9,320 nucleotides of DNA from the NCBI GenBank assembly GCA_003535775.1, contig DPYO01000150.1, positions 1-9,320 of the forward strand, given 5' to 3'. The stretch comes from Fidelibacterota bacterium. Its GTDB lineage: Bacteria > Fidelibacterota > Marinisomatia > Marinisomatales > UBA8229. Each line of letters starts with the position of its first letter. The stretch's first letter is position 1. The notes under the pieces are model-generated. The model had not been told where the DNA came from. It worked only from the letters and a program-made list of their open reading frames with translations, and did no database searches. The translations under genes and the position numbers were made by a program. Positions 1 to 8,074 of the stretch are shown here, piece by piece.

Positions 1-1685
1 TCTGATTCTGATACATCGGTCTTATCAATATTAGGTTCTCCCGGGAATCCAGTCCCGGAACCCGATGTGGGTTTTTGATCATAGGAACCTGCATCAGTTC
101 CTCCCGATCCATCTCCATATAATCCCACATCATCATTTGTCCAATCCCAGTCTTTATCATTATCAATAAAATCGTCACGTGATTCATCGATCATTTCATC
201 GATGCCCTCATCAATCCCTTCATCAACGGCACCGTCAAGATCATTATCAATTCCATCAGCGTAGCGTAAACCAAGGTCTTCCCAGCCTATATCATATAGA
301 ATGATATCTGTTCCTGATACTGCATATCGTTTATAAGGGTCATTTTCTGCTGTTAATACAATAGTACTATCAATTAAAGGAGAATCAAATTCTGCTCCTG
401 TTCCTGAAGGATAATCATCACTATTATTATTATCAATGCCATCAGCAAATGCTTTTCCGATATCTTCATTGCCAATACCAATAATATGAATTATTTCTCC
501 CTGTATTGAATCAAGAGGAGGCCAGATAAACCAATTGCCTGAAGCTGCATTTATCATTTCTTCAGTTATAACAGGACTACCTGGTTCACCATTACCGTTA
601 TTATCTATTCTGTCAGCATAGGTTACACCGACTTGATCACCAAAAGGAACATGGGTCATGTTTTCGTCAATAAGACCATTGCCGTTATTATCTATACCAT
701 CCAGGTCATTCTCAATCATATCTTCACTAATAATCGGACCATTACTTTCTCCATCCCCATCGTTATCAATTCTGTCAACATTGTTCCCGGGAGTTTCAAT
801 AAATGATGTGGCAGCCACGCCTACAGGGTCCCCACCGAAGGCTAAGTTCCCGATTCCGTCCCCATCCATTGACCATGCCACATCATAGATAAGATCAAAA
901 TCTGGGACATCATCACCTGAATCCCCGTCTCCACCAACCAGGTCAGCAAGCCAGAGAGAGAATGCAACTTTGTCTAAATCTTTTGTCCCATCATTTTTTA
1001 TCTCGTGAAGAATAAACACCACATCCTCAATTAGAATCTGGTTCCATTCCATGATCCTTACTCCTGTCAAAAGCCCTGCACCCTGTCGGTCAAGGTCAGT
1101 GGTATCCGGGACATAGGTATAACCTGACTCAAAATTACGGTCATCAGAAATCTTATAGTAAATCTCCTGCTCAGCGTTGAATTGATTTTTACCAAAGTAT
1201 CCATTCCATGATCCAGGCCAGCCCGGGTCAGTCTCATCACCCATTTTATCAGACCAATTTAACGGCCAGGTATCTTCATCATCACTCTTGGCAAGTTTTT
1301 CAGAGTTGGGATTCAAGTATGAAGGTACTGGTTGCCATGCTTTGGAATTTCCACTTTGATCAGAACGAAAAGGGATTGTTACCAAAGGTTTGAGTGTTAA
1401 ATCCTCGTTTGCTACTTCTGCTCCAACAGCTAAAGCGGTCATAGCAATGTACATTTTCCCGGAGTTAACAGGCCATTCAAAAGGATAATATGATGGATCA
1501 GCTCCTGTTCGGCCCGTGATTCCGTAATTGAATACGGTTGCCCTGACTCTGTTGATATCAATGTTTGTGTCACGTCTGTAATTTGGGTCACCACGTTCAT
1601 CAGATGGGAGATGCTGGCCAGCTTCAAATTGTCCTAAAGCAACAGAAAACCACATAATATATATTAATTTGATTTTTTTTCTCAT
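1..1685 (-). CDS. Secreted acidic protein with Asp/Asn-rich calcium-loop-like repeats (partial, 3' end off the left edge)
   Basis: An open frame of 561 codons runs from the ATG at 1685-1683 to the window edge without a stop, so the C-terminus is missing. The start overlaps the stop of the upstream receptor gene as ATGA, and an AGGTG ribosome-binding site lies 5 nt before it. Residues 1-18 form a signal peptide (KKIK, then a hydrophobic run ending ALG before QF). Residues about 40-270 hold a Trp/Tyr-rich, beta-looking region I cannot assign to a family. From about residue 302 there are repeated acidic blocks: RIDNDGDGESN, GIDNNGNGLIDEN, RIDNNGNGEPG, GIDNNNSDD, then GIDNDLDGAVDEGIDEGIDE. The Dx(D/N)xDG spacing resembles calcium loops of thrombospondin type 3, dockerin or EF-hand-like repeats. 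The product should be exported, and the tight coupling to the receptor suggests a surface or periplasmic partner. That role is inference; the function is unknown. Confidence 0.85.
   Translation of the reverse strand, partial: MRKKIKLIYIMWFSVALGQFEAGQHLPSDERGDPNYRRDTNIDINRVRATVFNYGITGRTGADPSYYPFEWPVNSGKMYIAMTALAVGAEVANEDLTLKPLVTIPFRSDQSGNSKAWQPVPSYLNPNSEKLAKSDDEDTWPLNWSDKMGDETDPGWPGSWNGYFGKNQFNAEQEIYYKISDDRNFESGYTYVPDTTDLDRQGAGLLTGVRIMEWNQILIEDVVFILHEIKNDGTKDLDKVAFSLWLADLVGGDGDSGDDVPDFDLIYDVAWSMDGDGIGNLAFGGDPVGVAATSFIETPGNNVDRIDNDGDGESNGPIISEDMIENDLDGIDNNGNGLIDENMTHVPFGDQVGVTYADRIDNNGNGEPGSPVITEEMINAASGNWFIWPPLDSIQGEIIHIIGIGNEDIGKAFADGIDNNNSDDYPSGTGAEFDSPLIDSTIVLTAENDPYKRYAVSGTDIILYDIGWEDLGLRYADGIDNDLDGAVDEGIDEGIDEMIDESRDDFIDNDKDWDWTNDDVGLYGDGSGGTDAGSYDQKPTSGSGTGFPGEPNIDKTDVSES
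141..782 (-). repeat. Degenerate protein-level repeat region encoding (A/V)D(R/G)IDN(D/N)xxG units
   Basis: Inside the acidic secreted protein, residues about 302-515 carry at least five spaced copies of a unit with core IDN(D/N)xxG, commonly preceded by (Y/F)AD(R/G). They fall near residues 304, 328, 357, 414 and 476. The last is followed by a compact run of IDEG/IDEM/IDES triplets. The copies diverge at DNA level, so this is an old protein repeat and not a recent tandem duplication. Regular Asp/Asn at alternate positions suggests calcium ligands, as in thrombospondin type 3-like repeats. Calcium binding is inferred. Confidence 0.6.
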
Positions 1686-4600
1686 AATGACACCTGAACT
1701 CCAAACTGTATGTTCCGTGGATCAGAATACCACTCAGGATGGTTGAAATAATCAGAGATAGTATTGGGTCTCAGGGGGTTCCCGTCATCATTTTCTTCAG
1801 CAAGAGACTGTTCAGCAGTACCGCTGGATCTTCCTGTATCTCCCCAGATAGTAATTTCGTTTGTCGTATCAAAGAGGTTGTTGATATTTATAAAGAACCG
1901 CCCATGAATATCTCTGGCAAATGTTATCTCTTTGTATAATTTGAGGTCAAAATTCACAGTGGATTGTTTGCGTCTGCTGTTCTGGATAAGAACATTGGCC
2001 AGGGTTTGGCCCTGTAGAGATGAACTTGTATAAACGGGAGTATATGGATATCCACTGCCATACTGCATGAGGATATGTCCTCCCCAGCCGTGATAGCTGG
2101 TGTAGGCGGACACATTCAATGTATGTCTCTGGTCCCAGTTCAATGGAATGATGGAGCGTCTTGGTTCACTGTTATCTAAAATGGCACCGAATTCCTCACT
2201 CGGATTAGAGTTAGATCCTTCAGCAGTTTGAAAGGTATAATCTATGTGCCAGCCGTAATAATTATTGAACCGCCTATCCACAGTGATGATAACACCTCGT
2301 ACATTTGAATAATCCTTGTTCACATATTTAAAGTAGGATGCACCGCCCCCAAGATCAATGGGAATCCCTGTAGATACCCAATTCCGTACATCGCGGAAAT
2401 AACCGGTTACTTCCAGTTTCAGATCACGGGTTATTTCCTGCTGAAGTCCCAACTCGTAGCTGGTGGTTTTCTGGGGCTCCAAGTCTGGATCTCCGTAAAT
2501 ACCAAATTTTCCGCTGGTTTCCGGCATTTTATAACCCGGATTAGTATACAAAAGCTCAAACCGCGGAATCTGGTAAAACATTCCATAGCTGAAGTGGATC
2601 ACGCCTTTGTCCGAAATGGGATAAGCGATTCCCAGTCGGGGACTGACCTGAGATTTGGGTGTGGTCTTATTATACCAGCCCTTTTGATTTTGGAGGCCAT
2701 CGTTGTCAATGAATCCGCCAAAATCACTGTATCTTACCCAGGTTGTATCATTCGTATCGTCATCTATGGTAAAATGTGAATAACTGCCCCAGTCAATGTT
2801 CAGCCGTTCTTCTACAGAGAGAGAGTCTAAACGAGGATTTCTGGGATTCTGGATATAGGGTTCATGAGAGTTCATGGGCACCCATGAATTGGGGTCAAAA
2901 TAATCGTAGCGCAGTCCCACATTTATGATCATGTCTCCATATTCGATCTTATCCTGAATGTATGCAGAAAATTCCTTCGGAGAATTTAGGTAATAGGACC
3001 TGTTGGGATGAAAATGAGTGACCCAGGAAGGAATATTTTCTGATGATTGAAGAGGAACAGATAATTGAGGAATAGGATTTCCAGATAAATCAAACTTATC
3101 TCCCAAATTAGGTTTAACCGGTGTGAACGTCTGGTCATTTTCTGAAGAATCCATAAGAGCATAACTGTCCAGTTTAAGGCTGTGGAATTGATACTCAACA
3201 CCGATTTTAATTAGATTGTATTTATTCAACTGACTGTTGAAATCAAATTTGACCTGCTTTGTTACTGTTTCTCTATAAAACCTGCTCATATCCAAACCCC
3301 ATCGGGCGTATGCATGTAGGGGATAGTAATTCAACGGATCATAATCCGAATTAACTATGGTCTCTCCATATTTAAAATCAGACTGATCATAGTACCACTC
3401 ATCGTATTCGCCGCCTGAAACATCACATATATTATCTCCATCTTCATCATGAAAAACATCATCCTCATCACATTGACCGTTGGGATGATCTGGATTTTGT
3501 CCCATAAAAGCAAAATAAAATTCATCTGGTATCTGATACCTTGGGTCATCCACTGATTCAAAAACCTGATTTTTATAGGATTTCTTTGATTGGGATATGT
3601 TCAAATCGTAGTAGGATGTTGAAGATATGGAATGGGAAAAATTTAGCCCGAGAATCTCTCCATCACTGAAGTGGGTATTTCTTCCTCCAAGTGTGAGACG
3701 TCTGTGATGATCATAGGATTGGTATTCATCATGGCTTAAAATATATTTTATCCGCAGTTTGACCTTAGGATTTAGTTTGAACGTTAATTTATTTTGAGAT
3801 GACCATTTATCTACCCAGTTCATGGGTTTAGTCTCTGGTGTCAATGTAAGCTCAGGGTCATCCCAATCTAAATTGCCGTTCTGGTCCACATAAAACTCTC
3901 CATTGTCCCACTGGCCGTTGTTGTTTTCATCGTGATAGGGTTCTCCTATATCCCGGACACGATTATTATTTTCATCAATAAACAATGTATCTCCATACAT
4001 GTTAAATGTATTCAATCCATTCAGCCATCCTGCTGATCGGTACAATCGTCCAGAGCTGTAAAAGGTTATCCTGCCGCCCAATAGAGGCCCGCTCAATGAT
4101 CCAGCAATATTCACATCATTAAACGGCGAGTAGGTATCTAGGCCCCGAAAAATAGGATCAGAGGTCATATGGTCCCCGGAATAATAATTCAATGAGCTTT
4201 CAAATGTATTTCCTCCGTCTTTAGTTACCATGTTGATTACTCCACTCATTGCTTTACCATATTCAGCATTAAAATTCCCGCTGATGACCTGCAATTCCTG
4301 GATGTTATCGTTTTCCACTGTAACTGAAATCCCACCATCATAAACATCTGTCATGGATATCCCGTCAACCATATAAACTATCTCACTTCCCCTGCCACCA
4401 CGAATGTGAATACCACCGCCTTCATCCTGTGTGATTCCGCCTTGTAGTTTAATAACATCACTCACTTCAGTAAGCGGCATCGTTTCCAGTACATCCGAAG
4501 TTACTCTGGCTTCCGAATTTGTTCTGTCAAATTGGATGACCCCACGGTCTGCTACCACTATAATTTCTTTACCTTCAACAACTTGGATATCCATAGAAAA

Positions 4601-4885
4601 ATTCAGTCTGAATGTTTTGTCAACTGAAATGGGAATTTGTGTTACAGTTACAGACTGGTATCCAATCATCATGACTTTCACTGAATATACACCGGGAGAA
4701 ATATTTAAGATGGTAAATTCACCGGAAGGATTCGATGCAGTGCCCAGGTCTGTATTCAGGATGACGATATTACATCCAACCAGAGGCGTATTATCATTCT
4801 TATTTTTTACAGTGCCGGTTAATTTTCCTGTGGTTCCTCCTAAAACCAGACCTGCTGCTACTATAATCATTGCAAGAATCCTCAT
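1682..4885 (-). CDS. TonB-dependent outer-membrane receptor with N-terminal carboxypeptidase-regulatory-like domain
   Basis: This 1067-aa protein has a signal peptide (residues 1 to about 19) and a carboxypeptidase-regulatory-like beta-sandwich (about 20-100, with GTVKNKNDNTPLVG, LGTASNPSGEF and PGVYSVKV). A possible TonB box follows at about 104-113 (EGKEIIVVAD). The plug domain (about 120-225) includes IRGGRGSEIVYMVDG and AEYGKAMSGVINMVTKDGG. The rest should be a 22-strand beta-barrel with many aromatic-alternating strands, ending QFGVQVSL. The family imports large ligands across the outer membrane using TonB/ExbBD energy; the neighbouring alpha-glucan enzymes suggest maltooligosaccharides as the substrate (inference). 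The plug lacks the SusC-type RxxxSL...PLYVVDG signature, so it looks closer to general or Oar-like receptors than to strict SusC, which agrees with no SusD gene being visible. Acidic, calcium-loop-like inserts lie at about 303-344 and 463-500. The start overlaps the isomerase stop as ATGA; a weak AAGAGAA lies 7 nt upstream. The protein ends in Leu instead of the usual aromatic residue. Confidence 0.93.
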   Translation of the reverse strand: MRILAMIIVAAGLVLGGTTGKLTGTVKNKNDNTPLVGCNIVILNTDLGTASNPSGEFTILNISPGVYSVKVMMIGYQSVTVTQIPISVDKTFRLNFSMDIQVVEGKEIIVVADRGVIQFDRTNSEARVTSDVLETMPLTEVSDVIKLQGGITQDEGGGIHIRGGRGSEIVYMVDGISMTDVYDGGISVTVENDNIQELQVISGNFNAEYGKAMSGVINMVTKDGGNTFESSLNYYSGDHMTSDPIFRGLDTYSPFNDVNIAGSLSGPLLGGRITFYSSGRLYRSAGWLNGLNTFNMYGDTLFIDENNNRVRDIGEPYHDENNNGQWDNGEFYVDQNGNLDWDDPELTLTPETKPMNWVDKWSSQNKLTFKLNPKVKLRIKYILSHDEYQSYDHHRRLTLGGRNTHFSDGEILGLNFSHSISSTSYYDLNISQSKKSYKNQVFESVDDPRYQIPDEFYFAFMGQNPDHPNGQCDEDDVFHDEDGDNICDVSGGEYDEWYYDQSDFKYGETIVNSDYDPLNYYPLHAYARWGLDMSRFYRETVTKQVKFDFNSQLNKYNLIKIGVEYQFHSLKLDSYALMDSSENDQTFTPVKPNLGDKFDLSGNPIPQLSVPLQSSENIPSWVTHFHPNRSYYLNSPKEFSAYIQDKIEYGDMIINVGLRYDYFDPNSWVPMNSHEPYIQNPRNPRLDSLSVEERLNIDWGSYSHFTIDDDTNDTTWVRYSDFGGFIDNDGLQNQKGWYNKTTPKSQVSPRLGIAYPISDKGVIHFSYGMFYQIPRFELLYTNPGYKMPETSGKFGIYGDPDLEPQKTTSYELGLQQEITRDLKLEVTGYFRDVRNWVSTGIPIDLGGGASYFKYVNKDYSNVRGVIITVDRRFNNYYGWHIDYTFQTAEGSNSNPSEEFGAILDNSEPRRSIIPLNWDQRHTLNVSAYTSYHGWGGHILMQYGSGYPYTPVYTSSSLQGQTLANVLIQNSRRKQSTVNFDLKLYKEITFARDIHGRFFININNLFDTTNEITIWGDTGRSSGTAEQSLAEENDDGNPLRPNTISDYFNHPEWYSDPRNIQFGVQVSL
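1691..1695 (-). promoter_or_regulatory. Ribosome-binding site of the acidic repeat protein gene
   Basis: On the minus strand the sequence reads AGGTG, 5 nt before the ATG at 1685. It lies within the last codons of the receptor gene. This is the clearest Shine-Dalgarno sequence in the leftward operon and supports this start in spite of the ATGA overlap, which would also permit re-initiation by terminating ribosomes. Confidence 0.55.
3386..3499 (-). other. Second acidic insert with paired cysteines in the receptor
   Basis: Residues about 463-500 contain QCDEDDVFHDEDGDNICD followed by GGEYDEWYYD. Two cysteines (472 and 487) flank a dense acidic DEDGDN core, which could be a disulphide-closed, metal-binding extracellular loop. 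Cysteines are otherwise rare in the protein. The function is inferred from composition only. Confidence 0.4.
3854..3979 (-). other. Asp/Asn-rich triple calcium-loop-like insert in the receptor
   Basis: Residues about 303-344 of the receptor contain three consecutive loops: IDENNNRVRDIGEPY, HDENNNGQWDNGEFY and VDQNGNLDWDDPE. The DxNxN(G)xxDxGE layout matches the acidic ligand spacing of EF-hand or dockerin-type calcium loops. The insert interrupts the early part of the predicted barrel, so it probably forms an extracellular loop. Calcium binding and surface exposure are inferred; the repeat itself is directly readable. Confidence 0.55.
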
Positions 4886-6201
4886 ATGTGCATTCTCTTG
4901 TCAAGGATAAAGGTTTTCACCACGGTGCTGTCAATAGTGATGTCACTTTCTTTTCTCAGGTTATCAATGAAATCCTGAAATGCATTGAATCTTGAGGAGT
5001 GATCATCATGTTCAATATCGGGGTTCTTAATTCCATAAAATATATTTTGGATAGTATGCTGCTTTTTTAATTTATCAACCTGTTCCATAAAATCCTTATC
5101 ATGGTGGAGATTTGCTTCAACCGCTTTTTTAAGAAGCACTTCCCTGATCAATAAACCCGATATGATAGATTTTGCATTCTCAACTGAATTGATCCGAGCG
5201 ATTTTTTCCTGTGATAAGGTTCTACATTTTTCCAGAATATCTGTAGATGTCCAATATGTATTCAGTGACAATGATTTTACAATAGTAATATCGGGCAAGA
5301 CGGATTTTATCTCCACAGACTTACCTTTTAATAAATTAATTTCAGGCAGTAGTTGTAATAGATTTTCGTGATTAAATACGAACCTTAATTGATTGTAAAC
5401 CCGATCAGTGTATTCACGGACGGCAGGACGTTTTTTATAGGTCTTGGCAATAATGTCTAATCGGTCTTTCATGTGTAAATATTCATTTTCAATGAGGAAT
5501 GGATCGTATTTTCTTTCCAGAAGTTGGATAATGCTGTATCCATCTCCTGTCATAATTGGTGGAGAAATTTCCCCATCATTTAATTGAAAAGCAATTTGTT
5601 CAAAGGCTGGATCCAGATCTCCCAACTCCCTGAATCCCAGGTCACCACCGTTGGATGAAAGGAGAGAATCTGTGAAGCAGTTCGAAGCAAGCTTCTCCCA
5701 GGAATTGCCTAAATCAAATTGATCCTGGATATCTAATATTCCTTCTCTTGTCCTTGAAAAAAGGTGCCTAACATGAATTGAAGATTTGGACCAGGTGTAC
5801 AATCTTCTTAATTCTGTTTCTCCTGCTATCAGTTGAGAATCGATCTCTTGTTTATAGAATGCATTCAGTAGGAGTTGGCCTTTGTCTTTTTCCATCTGGG
5901 GGGATTTGTCTATCTTTTCTGGAATTCCTTTTTCTTCAGCATATTCCATTAGCATTGCTTCATCAATCAACGAATTCAATAAGGCGTAGCGATTCGAAAG
6001 ATTATCAGTTTGGTGTGTTTTTGACAGAAAAGATTGATACCGGAGGAGGTAAGAATCGAGGGTAATAATGTCACCGTCAATCTCTGCTAATCCTGGGGCA
6101 TTTGCCTGATCACAGGAAAAGAAAGTGATTGTAAAAATGACTGCAATTAATCGCTGAGCCAAGGATAACCGAAAGAAAAAGTCTTTATTAACTCGTTGCA
6201 T
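4882..6201 (-). CDS. Parvulin-type peptidyl-prolyl cis-trans isomerase lipoprotein (SurA/PrsA-like)
   Basis: This 439-aa protein has an N-terminal basic/hydrophobic leader ending TFFSC, so Cys30 is the likely lipidated residue. Asp follows it; whether this sorts the protein to the inner membrane, as in enterobacteria, is unknown for this lineage. Residues about 36-130 are a helical SurA-N-like chaperone region. Residues about 140-230 form a parvulin domain: IHVRHLFSRTREG, then SWEKLA, NGGDLGFRELGDLDPAFEQIAFQLNDGEIS and GYSIIQLLERK. The region after about 240 is mostly helical and charged and may complete the chaperone cradle. The family catalyses proline isomerisation and escorts unfolded outer-membrane or secreted proteins in the periplasm. 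The gene lies 8 bp after the GH13 stop, with AAGGG 5 nt before the ATG, and ends in an ATGA overlap with the receptor start. This suggests a chaperone made together with the receptor (inference). The isomerase assignment is strong; the client is not shown by sequence. Confidence 0.88.
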   Translation of the reverse strand: MQRVNKDFFFRLSLAQRLIAVIFTITFFSCDQANAPGLAEIDGDIITLDSYLLRYQSFLSKTHQTDNLSNRYALLNSLIDEAMLMEYAEEKGIPEKIDKSPQMEKDKGQLLLNAFYKQEIDSQLIAGETELRRLYTWSKSSIHVRHLFSRTREGILDIQDQFDLGNSWEKLASNCFTDSLLSSNGGDLGFRELGDLDPAFEQIAFQLNDGEISPPIMTGDGYSIIQLLERKYDPFLIENEYLHMKDRLDIIAKTYKKRPAVREYTDRVYNQLRFVFNHENLLQLLPEINLLKGKSVEIKSVLPDITIVKSLSLNTYWTSTDILEKCRTLSQEKIARINSVENAKSIISGLLIREVLLKKAVEANLHHDKDFMEQVDKLKKQHTIQNIFYGIKNPDIEHDDHSSRFNAFQDFIDNLRKESDITIDSTVVKTFILDKRMHI

Positions 6202-6206
6202 TATTG

Positions 6207-6211
6207 CCCTT
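6207..6211 (-). promoter_or_regulatory. Ribosome-binding site of the isomerase gene
   Basis: On the minus strand AAGGG lies 5 nt before the ATG at 6201 and overlaps the TAA stop of the GH13 gene. It is a moderate Shine-Dalgarno match and supports the chosen start. Confidence 0.4.
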
Positions 6212-8060
6212 AGTTGATCTCAAGGATAAGAGCACCTTTGCCGGGGAGATTAATTTTAGTTGTAAGATCATATACTTTATTATCCAAAATACTTATTCCC
6301 AGTTTTTTTTCAGCTATAACTTCATTGAAGCGATCAGGATCAATTGTTTTTGATCTTTTATTATTATTTATGATCACCATAACCAGTGCCTCATTATAGC
6401 TTCTAAAATAAACATAAATGCCATTTTCCACTGGATAATGAATCATATTACCCATGGTTATGGCAATGTTTTCCTTACGCCAGTTCAATAATTTTCTTAT
6501 AAAATTTTGTGCTTCTAATTCTTTTTTATTTAGTGATCTACCAGTGAATGCATTTGCCTTATCACCTGGCCAGCCACCAGGGAAATCCTTGCGTAAAGCT
6601 CCATGGTCACCTGTGCTTGACATAGCTATCTCTGTTCCATAGTAGATCTGTGGTATCCCTCTAACTGTATTTATGATTGTCATTGCCATCTTGTAGAGAT
6701 CCATTTGCTCATTCAATTGGGAATAAATTCTTTTCATGTCATGGTTCCCAGCAAATACTACGAGATTGTATGGATCTCCATATTGAAAATCATTTGATAT
6801 GACACGAAAAATATCTACAATACCACTATTCCAGTTCTCATTACCCAATAAACCATTAACAAGTGCTTCTTGCAGTGGAAAATCCATCATACTAGGTATA
6901 TATGAATCATAATCATCATAACGGTTGCTTCCTTTCTGCCAGTATGAGACCATTGTAGGATTGCTTGACCATTCTTCACCTACAAAATTGAATCGGGGAT
7001 ACTCTGTCGCTATTCTTTTGCTCCAGACAGAAAGAAAATTTTTATCTATATAAGGATATGTATCAATACGAAAACCTGACAGATCAGCATATTCTATCCA
7101 CCAAATTGAATTTTGTATCAAATAATTTGCCAAAAACGTATAATTCTGGTTTAGGTCGGGCATGGTCTCAACAAACCAGCCACTGGTCAATAGATCCCTC
7201 TGTGATTCCGTCAGATGTGGATCATGGACAGATTCATGAATATGGTTTGATCTAACAAACTTACCATCATTATTTATCCAGTCTATCGTAGGTAGGTCCT
7301 TCATCCACCAATGTTCAGAGCCTATGTGGTTTAAGATCAGGTCCATCACCAACCCGATTCCTCTCTTTTTAGCCTCTTTAGAAAGAACTTTGTAAAGTTC
7401 GTTGTTACCAAATCTTGCATCGATATTATAGTAGTCTGTGGTTGAATAACCATGATAAGAATAAGTATGTTGATCATTCTCTAAAACTGGGTTTAACCAA
7501 ATCTGGGTAAAGCCCATATCAGATATGTAGTCTAGATGATCAATGATCCCCTGAATATCGCCACCGTGTCGACCGCTTTTCTTTAACCTATTTTGTTTTT
7601 CCTTCAACTGTGAGGATGAATCATTGCCGGGATCTCCATTGGCATAGCGATCAGGCGTAATTAAATAAATGACATCTGCCGGTGAAAACCCTTTTCGGTC
7701 AGCTGAATCCGATTCTCTTTTTAGCAGTATATAATTATATTTTGTCTTAGGCTGACCTTCCTTATTAAAGATGATCTCGAATTCACCAGGTATTGCTTCT
7801 TCTAATAAAAATAGATCAATAAATAAGTAATTTGGATTACTTAACCTATGTACTTGATTAATTTCTATTCCAGGGTGGGAAAATTCTGGTTCCAGGTCCG
7901 AAATATTCTTGCCATGAACCATCAGCTGCAGTTTATTCTCTGCCATCCCAGCCCACCAGAATGGGGGTTCTAAATGATCAATGCGATAGGTTCCGGAACT
8001 CTTTATAGGTGATATAAAGACTGCTAAGAAAAAAATCCAGATTGAATAAAAATTCTTCAT
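6210..8060 (-). CDS. Secreted GH13 cyclomaltodextrinase / neopullulanase (SusA-like alpha-amylase family)
   Basis: This 616-aa enzyme hydrolyses alpha-1,4 (and possibly alpha-1,6) bonds of cyclodextrins, pullulan or maltodextrins. A signal peptide (1 to about 22, no lipobox cysteine) indicates a periplasmic or secreted location. Residues about 26-115 match the cyclomaltodextrinase N-domain (EPPFWWAGM, LQLMVHGKNI, NPNYLFIDL). The catalytic (beta/alpha)8 barrel spans about 125-530, with PADVIYLITPDRYANGDP, GRHGGDIQGIIDHLDYI and the conserved GH13 regions: DLILNH (240-245), GFRIDTYPY with nucleophile Asp333, FVGEEW with acid/base Glu362, and FAGNHD with transition-state Asp441. DFPGGWPGD and AFTGR are further hallmarks of the SusA-type group. 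A C-terminal beta-domain (about 535-616) completes the usual architecture, so the gene looks full length. It is first in the leftward operon and faces the TrmB gene. No Shine-Dalgarno sequence is visible before its ATG. Exact substrate preference cannot be read from the sequence. Confidence 0.94.
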   Translation of the reverse strand: MKNFYSIWIFFLAVFISPIKSSGTYRIDHLEPPFWWAGMAENKLQLMVHGKNISDLEPEFSHPGIEINQVHRLSNPNYLFIDLFLLEEAIPGEFEIIFNKEGQPKTKYNYILLKRESDSADRKGFSPADVIYLITPDRYANGDPGNDSSSQLKEKQNRLKKSGRHGGDIQGIIDHLDYISDMGFTQIWLNPVLENDQHTYSYHGYSTTDYYNIDARFGNNELYKVLSKEAKKRGIGLVMDLILNHIGSEHWWMKDLPTIDWINNDGKFVRSNHIHESVHDPHLTESQRDLLTSGWFVETMPDLNQNYTFLANYLIQNSIWWIEYADLSGFRIDTYPYIDKNFLSVWSKRIATEYPRFNFVGEEWSSNPTMVSYWQKGSNRYDDYDSYIPSMMDFPLQEALVNGLLGNENWNSGIVDIFRVISNDFQYGDPYNLVVFAGNHDMKRIYSQLNEQMDLYKMAMTIINTVRGIPQIYYGTEIAMSSTGDHGALRKDFPGGWPGDKANAFTGRSLNKKELEAQNFIRKLLNWRKENIAITMGNMIHYPVENGIYVYFRSYNEALVMVIINNNKRSKTIDPDRFNEVIAEKKLGISILDNKVYDLTTKINLPGKGALILEIN

Positions 8061-8074
8061 TAATTCAAAAATTT

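Noticed and set aside
1..800. Recurrent 'attatcaat' type words spaced irregularly, suggestive of a DNA repeat array or CRISPR-like element
   Set aside because: The words are the antisense of IDN codons in a continuous reading frame, spacing is irregular and no conserved repeat/spacer pattern exists.
658..888. Open frame of 76 codons on the plus strand, rich in Ser, Pro and Ile
   Set aside because: It is the antisense reading of the Asp/Asn/Gly repeat codons of the acidic protein; the composition is a by-product of those repeats.
1673..1680. Run of eight T (A8 on the coding strand) directly after the start of the acidic protein gene, a possible slippage site
   Set aside because: The frame through it encodes a normal positively charged signal peptide start (RKKIK), so no frameshift is needed to explain the gene.
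1682..4885. Calling the receptor SusC
   Set aside because: The plug lacks the SusC-type signature and no SusD gene is visible, so only the general TonB-dependent receptor family is supported.
4431..4910. Open frame of 159 codons on the plus strand
   Set aside because: It lies antisense to the N-terminal and plug domains of the receptor, which are clearly coding on the minus strand. Its product is low-complexity and resembles no family.
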